Part shown: piece by piece, positions 40,391 through 47,704 of the stretch
Numbering within the stretch: the stretch's first letter is position 1
Layout of the letters: every line of letters begins with the position of its first letter
Source of the DNA: Bacteroidales bacterium Bact_19
Lineage (GTDB): Bacteria > Bacteroidota > Bacteroidia > Bacteroidales > ML635J-15
Length of the DNA stretch: 58,024 nucleotides
Assembly (NCBI GenBank): GCA_001603595.1
Contig: LUZK01000041.1
Span: 1-58,024 of the forward strand
Direction: 5' to 3'
Made by a program: the position numbers and the translations under genes
Notes under the pieces: model-generated
Seen by the model: only the letters and a program-made list of their open reading frames with translations
Told to the model about the DNA's origin: nothing
Databases searched by the model: none

Positions 40391-41116
40391 CTATCTTCTA
40401 AGTTCAAAGTTTGATCCAAGATAAAGTTTGCGTACTTGTTCGTCGTTGCTGAGTTCTTCGGCTGTACCGCTTTTTAATATCGTTCCGTCGTATAATAAAT
40501 ATGCTCTGTCGGTTATGGAAAGAGTTTCGTGTACGTTATGGTCGGTAATTAAAACTCCGATATTTCGTTTTTTTAATTGCATAACAATTTTCTGAATGTC
40601 TTCAACTGCAATTGGATCAACACCTGCAAAAGGTTCATCGAGGAGCATGAATTTAGGATCTATTGCAAGGGCACGAGCAATTTCTGTTCTACGTTTTTCA
40701 CCTCCGGATAATTGATAGCCTTTGTTTTTTTTAATAGGACCTAAACCAAATTCTGCCATCAATTCAGATGTTTTTCTTAATTGCTCGCTTTTCGACAAAT
40801 TAGTCATTTCAAGGATAGAAAGTATATTTTCCTGGACTGTCATTTTCTGAAAAATAGATTCTTCCTGCGATAGATATCCAATCCCTTTTCTGGCTCGCTT
40901 GTAGATAGGTTTTTTTGTAATTTCGAGCTCGTCTAAAAAAATTTTACCTTCGTTTGGTCTAATTAATCCAACGATCATATAAAAAGTTGTTGTTTTTCCG
41001 GCCCCGTTAGGACCAAGCAAACCAACAATTTCTCCTTGTTTAACCTCAAGGCTTACTCCTTTAACTACAGTTCGTTTTCCGTATCTTTTTACCAATCCTT
41101 CGGTATATAATTTCAT
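40391..41116 (-). CDS. lptB: LPS export ABC transporter ATP-binding protein
   Basis: ATPase of the LptB2FG complex that extracts lipopolysaccharide from the inner membrane and drives it along the Lpt bridge. The 241-residue subunit has Walker A GPNGAGKTT (35-43), the Q-loop region YLSQEESIFQKMTV, signature LSGGEKRRTEIARAL, Walker B FMLLDEPFAGVDPIA and the switch His in ITDHNVHET. A -7 box is 15 nt before the ATG. It sits with lpxH, an earlier step in lipid A synthesis, on the same strand. Confidence 0.94.
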   Translation of the reverse strand: MKLYTEGLVKRYGKRTVVKGVSLEVKQGEIVGLLGPNGAGKTTTFYMIVGLIRPNEGKIFLDELEITKKPIYKRARKGIGYLSQEESIFQKMTVQENILSILEMTNLSKSEQLRKTSELMAEFGLGPIKKNKGYQLSGGEKRRTEIARALAIDPKFMLLDEPFAGVDPIAVEDIQKIVMQLKKRNIGVLITDHNVHETLSITDRAYLLYDGTILKSGTAEELSNDEQVRKLYLGSNFELRR

Positions 41117-41130
41117 TATGCTGTTTTTTG

Positions 41131-41138
41131 CAAATATA
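41131..41138 (-). promoter_or_regulatory. putative -7 box of lptB
   Basis: TATATTTG on the minus strand matches TAnnTTTG and lies 14 nt before the lptB ATG in the 68-bp gap after the TM1410-like gene. No clear -33 element. Confidence 0.4.
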
Positions 41139-41184
41139 TGAATAAATATTGAAATGGATTTTAACTAAAATTTCTTATTCAGAA

Positions 41185-42147
41185 TTACCCTCTGTGGTAC
41201 AAAAAGAAATATGATTCGGTATTATCTAAAAATGCTCCATCAAAACCAGCATCTATAATCTTTTTTATATATGAAGAATCATTTCCAAATATTATGTTTT
41301 TCCATTCCTGATTCCAGAATTCAACTCTGTATTCGTCTCCGTAGCCTTTGTATTTTTTCTTTATCCATGCAGGTTTACCAAGTTTCCATCCCGGTTGCCA
41401 GTAATATCGGTATTCTTCTGCTGCACCTATATTAATGTAAGATATCACCAATCTTTTGCTTCCATTCTTTTTTGTTTTTAATTGAGTTATTTCGTTATTA
41501 GTAAATATATCATCAACAAAAAATAAATCTATCAACAATAAATCATAATTAGTGTTTTTTAATGCATTAATCATTTCATTTTTTGTTGCAAAATTTTCTG
41601 AGTTTATAAGGTAAAGAAAGTTTTTAATCTCAGACAAATTATTTATGTTTTCGGAGTTTTCATTATAAATGAAGTCAGGAATTTGATTGTAATAATAATT
41701 GTTTTTTGTTCTGACAAAACATACAAAACCTTCGCTGGTATTTTTTTCAACAGCATCAGATATTTGTTCTTGATCGGATACATATTCGGAAACAATAATT
41801 TTTTTTACATGGTTTTTTAGTTGTCTTAAAATATTGAGTCTATATTGGTCAGCGGTCAGAGTTTTGTTATAAAATAATTCTTCTACTGCAATTCCATCAA
41901 TTGCTGCAAAATATTCAAGCATGAGGTTATTGTCAGGGTTGGCATCAATGTATCCCAATTCAATTCCATTTTGGGGGATTATAATAAAATTCGGATTAAT
42001 TGATTTAGAATAGTTTGAAATTTCAATAACAAATTCTTGCATTTTAAGTGCTGCATCTTTTGTTTTCTCTTCTTTTTTGCAAGAAAGCGCTTGCAAAACC
42101 ACTATTAACCAAATAATTACTTTAAACGATAATTTAATTTTCTTCAT
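41185..42147 (-). CDS. TM1410/GH114-like lipoprotein (putative glycosidase)
   Basis: A 320-residue predicted lipoprotein (lipobox ALSC, Cys23). The sequence carries the TM1410 or GH114-like (beta/alpha)-barrel pattern: LGYIDANPDNN, NYDLLLIDLFFVD, RLVISYINIGAAEEYRYYW, WLPW-like segments such as WKLGKPAWIKKKY and the C-terminal acidic DAGFDGAFLDNTESY. GH114 enzymes hydrolyse alpha-1,4-galactosaminogalactan, but many relatives are uncharacterised, so the substrate is open. The gene overlaps the lpxH stop by 14 nt and precedes lptB by 68 nt, so it may act on envelope polysaccharide or lipopolysaccharide sugars. That last step is inference. Confidence 0.75.
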   Translation of the reverse strand: MKKIKLSFKVIIWLIVVLQALSCKKEEKTKDAALKMQEFVIEISNYSKSINPNFIIIPQNGIELGYIDANPDNNLMLEYFAAIDGIAVEELFYNKTLTADQYRLNILRQLKNHVKKIIVSEYVSDQEQISDAVEKNTSEGFVCFVRTKNNYYYNQIPDFIYNENSENINNLSEIKNFLYLINSENFATKNEMINALKNTNYDLLLIDLFFVDDIFTNNEITQLKTKKNGSKRLVISYINIGAAEEYRYYWQPGWKLGKPAWIKKKYKGYGDEYRVEFWNQEWKNIIFGNDSSYIKKIIDAGFDGAFLDNTESYFFLYHRG

Positions 42148-42889
42148 TGTAAATAAATTTTTTTAATTCTACATTTTTATCATCAATAACTACATAACTA
42201 AAATTAAATAGCCAATCTCCTATATTTGTAAAAAGGGAGTTTTCACTTAGTTTGTACTGAAAAGGAATATGTCTGTGCCCAAATATGAAAAAGTCAATAT
42301 GTTGTTTTCTCAGCATTCTTCTAGCATATTTAACCAGCCATTCCTTTTCGTAATCAACAACTTTAGGAAATTTATGATATTTTCTGCTGTTCGATGACCA
42401 TACTGTTGCAATTCTGAAAGAAATAGAAGGATGAACGAAGCGAAACAAACATTGAAAAAACGTGGATCTGAAAATCATTTTTAAAAAATTATATTTTATG
42501 TCGTAAGGACCAAGACCGTCTCCGTGTGCAATAAAAAACTTTTTGCCGTTTCTTTCAAAAATTTTGTAATTATCAATTATTTCCGCATTCATCACTTCTT
42601 TAAGATATCCGAAAGTCCACATGTCGTGATTGCCCTTGAAGAAACTGATTTTTATGCCGCGATCGCTTAATTCCCTGACTTTTGTGAAAAATTTAAAGAA
42701 TCCTTTGGGAACTAGGTATTTATATTCGAACCAAAAATCAAAAATATCACCTGCAAAAATTATTTCTTCGGCATCGCATTTAATTTCATCAAGCCATTTT
42801 ATCAAGAGATTCTCTCTAAATTCAGATGAAAATTTACTGCCTATTCCCAGATGTGCATCTGAAACTATGTAGATTTTTTTATTTGTCAT
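42134..42889 (-). CDS. lpxH: UDP-2,3-diacylglucosamine diphosphatase-like phosphoesterase
   Basis: Calcineurin-like phosphoesterase of the LpxH type, which hydrolyses UDP-2,3-diacylglucosamine to lipid X in lipid A synthesis at the inner-membrane face. The 251-residue protein has the metal-binding motifs VSDAHLG (Asp11, His13), FAGDIFDFWFEY (Asp48), FKGNHDM (Asn87, His88), IAHGDG (His122) and IFGHRH (His205, His207). The ATG at 42889 gives MTNKKIYIVSDAHL; the TTG one codon upstream is rejected. It overlaps the upstream TlpA-like gene by 11 nt and the downstream TM1410-like gene by 14 nt, so translation of the three genes is coupled. Confidence 0.9.
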   Translation of the reverse strand: MTNKKIYIVSDAHLGIGSKFSSEFRENLLIKWLDEIKCDAEEIIFAGDIFDFWFEYKYLVPKGFFKFFTKVRELSDRGIKISFFKGNHDMWTFGYLKEVMNAEIIDNYKIFERNGKKFFIAHGDGLGPYDIKYNFLKMIFRSTFFQCLFRFVHPSISFRIATVWSSNSRKYHKFPKVVDYEKEWLVKYARRMLRKQHIDFFIFGHRHIPFQYKLSENSLFTNIGDWLFNFSYVVIDDKNVELKKFIYNEEN

Positions 42890-44075
42890 CAAAATTTAAA
42901 TTAATTATCTTATCAAAGCTCTCACCAAAAGAAAGTATTTTTTTATTTTTATCAATGGATATATAAAATGGAATTTTCTTAACTCCGTAAAGATAAACAA
43001 CCGGACTTTCCCATGATTTGAAATCGCACACATTCACAAATCCATGCAGAGAATTAGATTTAATTGCGTTTATCCATCGATCTTTGTTGTTGTCAAGTGA
43101 TACAAAAATAAACTCTGTTTGCGGGGTTGATTTTGCATAAGTCAAAATTTTGGGAATTTCTTTTGCGGCCGTCTTACTCCATGATGCCCAAAAGATTATC
43201 ATAACAGGTTTATCATCAACGGAATACAGTCTGAAATCTTTATTCTCAGTATTTTTTAGTGTGAAATCAGGTAGTAAATCACCAACTTTTAAATTCAAAT
43301 ATTCTCTTTTTAGATTTTGTTGTTTTAATTTATATTTACTGATTTCACTTTCGAGAATTGCTGTTTGTTTGAGATCAGGATGATATTTTTGTAAATTTTC
43401 CAAAACAAATTCAAAAATTTCAAAATCATTATCAATTTTTAAAAGAGGAGAAATGCCAACATATTGATAAAGACCTAAATATATTATGGAAAGATTTTTA
43501 TTTTCATGGATAAAATCAATGATAAACTTTTTGTCGTTTTCAAAGATTTCTTGAACTTCGACATTCATAACATGAATGAGTGAATCTATATTATAGCCTA
43601 TTATTTTTGAGGAATCGGTAACTATTTTTTTCCTTTTTTCTATTTCGTAAAAACTTATCAGCAACCTTTCGTTAATCTTCTTTATTTTTTCACTTTCCGA
43701 AGACCCTGATATCTGATAATTTTTACTTATGTCGGGATAAGTAGCCGTAATTTGAATGTGTTCTCCCGGATAAATCTTTAATGGGATAAAATTGTTATTG
43801 TCAATTTTTAAACGATGAAAAGAATTTTCAATTCCGTTAAGCGTTATTTTAAATTTTCCTTCTTTAGAAATTTTTGTAGTTACAATGGTATCAATAAATC
43901 CCGGATATGTTTCTTCGAGTTGAATTTTTTTATTTTCGGCTCCGATGATATTGCCTTCGATTACGACTTCGCTGTTTTTATTTTTGCATGAGCTTATAAA
44001 AAAAATGGAAATTCCGATAAAAAATGTAATGCCGAAAACAAAAATGACTTTTTTTATGTTATTTAAACTTAGCAT
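42879..44075 (-). CDS. TlpA-like thioredoxin-fold lipoprotein lacking the redox cysteines
   Basis: A 398-residue predicted lipoprotein (Cys30 in FFISSC). The N-terminal part (about 34-130) resembles DUF4369, as in many Bacteroidota TlpA fusions; a helical middle follows, and a thioredoxin-like domain starts at about 265 with VGDLLPDFTLKNTENKDF. Where active TlpA proteins read W-C-x-x-C, this one has WASWSKTAAKE (296-306): both Cys positions (300 and 303) are Ser and Ala, so it cannot form the usual disulfide. It may be a structural or binding version. It is first in the run to lpxH, TM1410-like and lptB and is divergent from ribF. Confidence 0.85.
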   Translation of the reverse strand: MLSLNNIKKVIFVFGITFFIGISIFFISSCKNKNSEVVIEGNIIGAENKKIQLEETYPGFIDTIVTTKISKEGKFKITLNGIENSFHRLKIDNNNFIPLKIYPGEHIQITATYPDISKNYQISGSSESEKIKKINERLLISFYEIEKRKKIVTDSSKIIGYNIDSLIHVMNVEVQEIFENDKKFIIDFIHENKNLSIIYLGLYQYVGISPLLKIDNDFEIFEFVLENLQKYHPDLKQTAILESEISKYKLKQQNLKREYLNLKVGDLLPDFTLKNTENKDFRLYSVDDKPVMIIFWASWSKTAAKEIPKILTYAKSTPQTEFIFVSLDNNKDRWINAIKSNSLHGFVNVCDFKSWESPVVYLYGVKKIPFYISIDKNKKILSFGESFDKIINLNFDDK

Positions 44076-44079
44076 TTTC

Positions 44080-44087
44080 TAATTTTG
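44080..44087 (+). promoter_or_regulatory. putative -7 box of ribF
   Basis: TAATTTTG matches TAnnTTTG and ends 15 nt before the ribF TTG start. It lies in the 27-bp divergent gap; the ATG of the TlpA-like gene is just 5 nt away on the other strand. The -33 region would lie within the TlpA-like coding sequence. Confidence 0.4.
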
Positions 44088-44102
44088 TAAAAATTTTGAG
44101 TT

Positions 44103-45029
44103 TTGAAAATTTACACAAATATAAACGAAAATATTCCAAAAGATTGCATAGTTACAATCGGAATTTTCGATGGTGTCCATCAGGGACATAAATTTTTATT
44201 AAATAATCTGATTAAAAATGCCGAAGAAAAAAGTAAGGAACACCTTGTAATAACACTCTGGCCACATCCCGGAATATTCTTTGGCAGAGATCTAAAACTT
44301 TTGAATACTCCTGAAGAAAAATTTGAAATCTTCAGAAATCTGGGGATTAAAAATGTTTTGGTTTTGGAGTTTAACCAGCAGCTTGCAAATTTTTCGGAAA
44401 CTGAATTTGTTCGATTTTTAAAACATAAAGCAGATATTTCTGGGATTTTAAGAGGATATAATAATTCTTTTGGAACAAAAAGCAATTCAGCACAAAAAGA
44501 AATAGAATATCCTGTTGAAATAATCCTTTTGGATGAATATCGCCATGAGAAATTTGGAAAAATAAGTTCCACGGTAATTCGCAACAGCATTCTTGACGGA
44601 AATATTTCGGAGGCTAATCAGATGTTGGGATATAAATATCGGATTTCGGGAAGAATTGTTGACGGTTATAAGATAGGACGCACTTTAGGATTTGCTACAG
44701 CAAATGTAGGAGATATTCCGGAAATTAAATTACTTCCAAAAATCGGAGTTTATGCTGTAACCGTTGATGTTGATAAAATGACACATCCTGCAATGTTAAA
44801 TTTGGGCTTTCGTCCCAGCTTCAACGGAAATAAATTAGGTATGGAGTTCCATATTCTGGACTTTGAAGGAAATATTTACGGTAAAGAAGTTACAGTGAAT
44901 TTTTTTGAAAGAATACGCGATGAGAAAAGATTTGAGAATATTGATACTTTGATAGAACAACTAAAAAAAGATAAAATAGAAATTTCGAAATATTTTGAGA
45001 AACAAGGATTTTTCGGTTTGCATTATTAG
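44103..45029 (+). CDS. ribF: bifunctional riboflavin kinase / FAD synthetase
   Basis: Converts riboflavin to FMN and then FAD in the cytoplasm. The 308-residue protein has an N-terminal nucleotidyltransferase with GIFDGVHQGHKF (about 22-33) and an ISSTVIRN motif (about 157-164), and a C-terminal riboflavin kinase domain with GRTLGFATANVGD (about 194-206) and HPAMLNLGFRPSF. The start codon is TTG (44103); the next in-frame ATG is too far in. It is divergent from the TlpA-like gene, with only 27 nt between the two starts. Confidence 0.94.
   Translation: MKIYTNINENIPKDCIVTIGIFDGVHQGHKFLLNNLIKNAEEKSKEHLVITLWPHPGIFFGRDLKLLNTPEEKFEIFRNLGIKNVLVLEFNQQLANFSETEFVRFLKHKADISGILRGYNNSFGTKSNSAQKEIEYPVEIILLDEYRHEKFGKISSTVIRNSILDGNISEANQMLGYKYRISGRIVDGYKIGRTLGFATANVGDIPEIKLLPKIGVYAVTVDVDKMTHPAMLNLGFRPSFNGNKLGMEFHILDFEGNIYGKEVTVNFFERIRDEKRFENIDTLIEQLKKDKIEISKYFEKQGFFGLHY
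44116..44123 (-). promoter_or_regulatory. putative -7 box of the TlpA-like/lpxH operon
   Basis: TATATTTG on the minus strand matches TAnnTTTG, 40 nt before the ATG at 44075, and lies inside the first codons of ribF. The -33 element is not obvious. Confidence 0.35.
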
Positions 45030-45098
45030 TTTTAGGCGAGAAGTTGAGAAATGTAAAAAATAACTTTAATTGCTATCCGGGAAATCCAATAAAGTTTA

Positions 45099-45129
45099 TT
45101 GAAAGGTATATAAAAATTTTGTATTTTTG
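45099..45129 (+). promoter_or_regulatory. putative ahcY promoter
   Basis: TTG at 45099-45101 is separated by 20 nt from TATTTTTG at 45122-45129, an exact Bacteroidota -33/-7 arrangement, 28 nt before the ahcY ATG. No SAH riboswitch-like GC-rich structure is seen upstream. Confidence 0.6.
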
Positions 45130-45157
45130 TAAATTAAATATTTAATATAAAATAAAG

Positions 45158-46573
45158 ATGGAAGAATTAATAGCAACAAATCCTTATAAAATTAAGGATA
45201 TTTCACTGGCTGATTGGGGAAGGAAAGAGATAAAACTTGCCGAAACTGAGATGCCGGGATTAATGTCTTTGCGTAAAAAATATGGTAAAGATAAACCGCT
45301 CAAAGGCGCAAGAATAACCGGATCACTGCACATGACAATTCAGACAGCAGTATTAATAGAAACACTCGTAGAATTAGGAGCCGAAGTACGTTGGGCAAGT
45401 TGCAATATATTTTCAACACAAGACCATGCTGCTGCAGCAATAGCTAAAGCTGGTATTCCTGTATTCGCATGGAAAGGAGAAACTCTTGAAGAATATTGGT
45501 GGTGTACATTGCAAGCCCTTTCGTTTCCTAATGGGGATGGACCGACTTCAATAGTTGATGATGGTGGTGATGCAACGCTTTTAATTCATTGGGGATACAA
45601 AGCCGAAAACGATCCTTCATTTCTCGAAACTCCTTCTGCATCGGAAGAAGAACAAATTATAAAAAATTTGTTGAAAAAAGTATTGAAATCTGATCCGAAC
45701 AAATGGCATAAGATGGTTGAACACATTCGCGGTGTTAGTGAAGAAACAACAACCGGTGTTCATCGCTTGTACCAAATGTACGAAAAAAAGGAACTTCTTT
45801 TCCCTGCAATTAATGTTAATGATTCCGTTACTAAGTCTAAGTTTGATAATCTTTACGGATGCCGCGAGTCCTTAGCTGACGGGATTAAACGTGCTACCGA
45901 TATTATGATTGCGGGTAAAGTTGTTGTTGTTGCAGGATATGGTGATGTTGGGAAAGGTTCCGCACGCTCGATGCGTAGTTATGGAGCAAGAGTTATTGTT
46001 ACAGAAATTGACCCTATTTGTGCTCTCCAGGCTGCAATGGAAGGTTTTGAAGTTACAACAATGGAAGAAGCAGTGAAAGAAGGAAATATTTTTGTAACTA
46101 CTACCGGAAATTGTGATGTAATTACTCTCGAACACATGCTTGCCATGAAGAATGAGTCTATTGTTTGTAATATTGGTCATTTCGATAACGAGATTCAGGT
46201 TAACAGACTTGAAACATATCCCGGAATCAGACGTGTAAACATAAAACCACAGGTTGATCAATATATTTTCCCCGATGGACATTCGATAATTCTACTTGCC
46301 GAAGGTAGATTAGTTAATCTTGGTTGTGCTACAGGTCATCCTTCTTTTGTAATGAGTAATTCATTTACAAATCAAACTTTAGCTCAGCTCGACTTTTATA
46401 AAAATAATTACGAAATAGGAGTTTATCGGTTACCAAAACATCTTGATGAGGAAGTTGCTCGTCTTCATTTAGAACATATTGGGGTTAAACTGACAAAACT
46501 TACCGAAAAACAGGCAAATTATATTGGTGTCCCAATAGATGGACCATATAAGCCTGAACATTACAGATATTGA
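45158..46573 (+). CDS. ahcY: adenosylhomocysteinase
   Basis: Hydrolyses S-adenosylhomocysteine to adenosine and homocysteine, clearing the product inhibitor of methyltransferases. The 471-residue NAD-bound enzyme has [48 protein letters not shown], the Rossmann motif [14 protein letters not shown] and the C-terminal [10 protein letters not shown]. Length is within the family range. Monocistronic, with its own promoter and terminator. Confidence 0.97.
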   Translation: MEELIATNPYKIKDISLADWGRKEIKLAETEMPGLMSLRKKYGKDKPLKGARITGSLHMTIQTAVLIETLVELGAEVRWASCNIFSTQDHAAAAIAKAGIPVFAWKGETLEEYWWCTLQALSFPNGDGPTSIVDDGGDATLLIHWGYKAENDPSFLETPSASEEEQIIKNLLKKVLKSDPNKWHKMVEHIRGVSEETTTGVHRLYQMYEKKELLFPAINVNDSVTKSKFDNLYGCRESLADGIKRATDIMIAGKVVVVAGYGDVGKGSARSMRSYGARVIVTEIDPICALQAAMEGFEVTTMEEAVKEGNIFVTTTGNCDVITLEHMLAMKNESIVCNIGHFDNEIQVNRLETYPGIRRVNIKPQVDQYIFPDGHSIILLAEGRLVNLGCATGHPSFVMSNSFTNQTLAQLDFYKNNYEIGVYRLPKHLDEEVARLHLEHIGVKLTKLTEKQANYIGVPIDGPYKPEHYRY

Positions 46574-46591
46574 TACTTTCTCCATAAATGT

Positions 46592-46623
46592 AAAAGCTGC
46601 TTAATTACCAGGCAGCTTTTTTA
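46592..46623 (+). terminator. rho-independent terminator of ahcY
   Basis: A 9-bp perfect stem, AAAAGCTGC (46592-46600) with GCAGCTTTT (46612-46620), loop 11 nt, followed by further T. It lies 18 nt after the ahcY stop. Confidence 0.85.
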
Positions 46624-46759
46624 TTTAATAAGAAAAAAAACGTATTAGCCATCTGGAATTTAATTACTAAATACTTAATAAGACTAACTGATTAATAGAT
46701 CTTGTAGGATTTTTATTAATTCGAATTTATTTCTGAGTCATTTAATAATTACATTAATA

Positions 46760-47194
46760 TTAATAGGTATTGAAAATATAAAGAATATTATTCTCCAAAT
46801 AAGTGCCGTATTGCAAAGCCGGATATTTAGCTGGACCTTCAATTTTTGATCCATCCGAGAGCATAAATTTGGAATGGCAATGTTTACAAACAAGGAATAA
46901 ACCGGTAGAATCAACATCCAAAACAGCATCCGGGTTTGAAGGTTCGTAAGGGCAATTTCGTTCAAATGCTCTGTATTCATCAGTAAAATAACAGTAAATA
47001 ATAATCCCTCTTACTCCACCTGTAATTTTTAAGTAGTTGCCCGGCGTTTTTAAGTCAGAAAATTCAGGAAGATCTAAATAAATCCTATAATCTACGTCTG
47101 CATACGGAATTCTTTCTTCTTTGTGGCATGAAAAAATGAAAATTAACATGAGAAAAATCGAAAAAATAAATATTTTTGTAAAATAGTGTTTCAT
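46760..47194 (-). CDS. Rieske-like lipoprotein without histidine ligands
   Basis: From ATG 47194 the product is 144 residues with a lipobox (IFSC, Cys23). The rest has the Rieske fold pattern (GGVRGIIIYCYF, EYRAFERNCPYEPSNPDA, GLFLVCKHCHSKFMLSDGS, GPAKYPALQYG). Canonical Rieske proteins use C-x-H and C-x-x-H to hold a [2Fe-2S] cluster; here the positions read Cys81-Pro-Tyr83 and Cys103-Lys-His-Cys106, so both histidine positions are changed. Cysteine replacing histidine is seen in other Bacteroidota family members that I recall. The longer start at 47275 would overlap the divergent gene and displace the lipobox, so 47194 is chosen; a -7 box (47213-47220) supports it. Electron transfer is unproven. 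Confidence 0.78.
   Translation of the reverse strand: MKHYFTKIFIFSIFLMLIFIFSCHKEERIPYADVDYRIYLDLPEFSDLKTPGNYLKITGGVRGIIIYCYFTDEYRAFERNCPYEPSNPDAVLDVDSTGLFLVCKHCHSKFMLSDGSKIEGPAKYPALQYGTYLENNILYIFNTY
47171..47178 (+). promoter_or_regulatory. putative -7 box of the small basic protein gene
   Basis: TATTTTTG matches TAnnTTTG and lies 30 nt before the ATG at 47209. It sits inside the first codons of the divergent Rieske-like gene. Confidence 0.4.
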
Positions 47195-47208
47195 AAATGA
47201 TAGATTAA

Positions 47209-47562
47209 ATGACAAAATTAGTAAAAAGTTTTTTATTGCCATTAATAACGTCAATATTGATATTTTTATTTCCATTAAATTCTTATTCGCAGTATAGAAG
47301 TATTGACGACGAAAAATTCATGAAAAAACAAAAAACACGTCATTATCGTCCCAGTCCTGAAGAAAGACGAGTGATGAAAATAGAAAAGCAACAAGAAAAG
47401 AAGAAAGAAAAACAGAAAAAGAAGGATGAACGCTTGCATAAAAAAGCTGTGAGATTGCATAATAAAAAAATTAATGGAGGAGGTAGAGATGTTGTTGATG
47501 GCAAAAAAACATATAAGCGAATGAAAAAGTCAAAAAGAGAAGCAAAAGAAAATAACAAATAG
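47209..47562 (+). CDS. small secreted lysine-rich protein, function unknown
   Basis: A 117-residue exported protein with signal peptide 1-28 (ending NSYSQ) and a very basic mature part: RRVMKIEKQQEKKKEKQKKK and further Lys/Arg through the C-terminus. It is likely helical and may bind nucleic acid, lipopolysaccharide or an acidic partner. I do not recognise the family. The gene starts 14 nt from the divergent Rieske-like start. It is a separate unit before the receptor gene at 47.7 kb. Confidence 0.7.
   Translation: MTKLVKSFLLPLITSILIFLFPLNSYSQYRSIDDEKFMKKQKTRHYRPSPEERRVMKIEKQQEKKKEKQKKKDERLHKKAVRLHNKKINGGGRDVVDGKKTYKRMKKSKREAKENNK
47213..47220 (-). promoter_or_regulatory. putative -7 box of the Rieske-like gene
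   Basis: TAATTTTG on the minus strand matches TAnnTTTG, 18 nt before the ATG at 47194. It lies inside the first codons of the divergent small basic protein gene. Confidence 0.4.
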
Positions 47563-47704
47563 TTATTTTAAACAGCAAATAGGTAGAATTTTAACAAAAA
47601 GTTGTATATGTTTTAAAAAAAAGTTAAATTTAGTTTGTAAAAGATTTGGTACATTATTTTTTGTGTATTATTTTTACAGCTTTCAAATTGGGTTAAGTAC
47701 TTAT

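Noticed and set aside
45030-45157. SAH or SAM riboswitch before ahcY
   Set aside because: The region is AT-rich with no conserved stem-loop or GC-rich pseudoknot core.
47632-47662. -33/-7 promoter before the 47.7 kb receptor
   Set aside because: A TATTTTTTG-like box has an extra base relative to TAnnTTTG and spacing to a TTTG does not fit.
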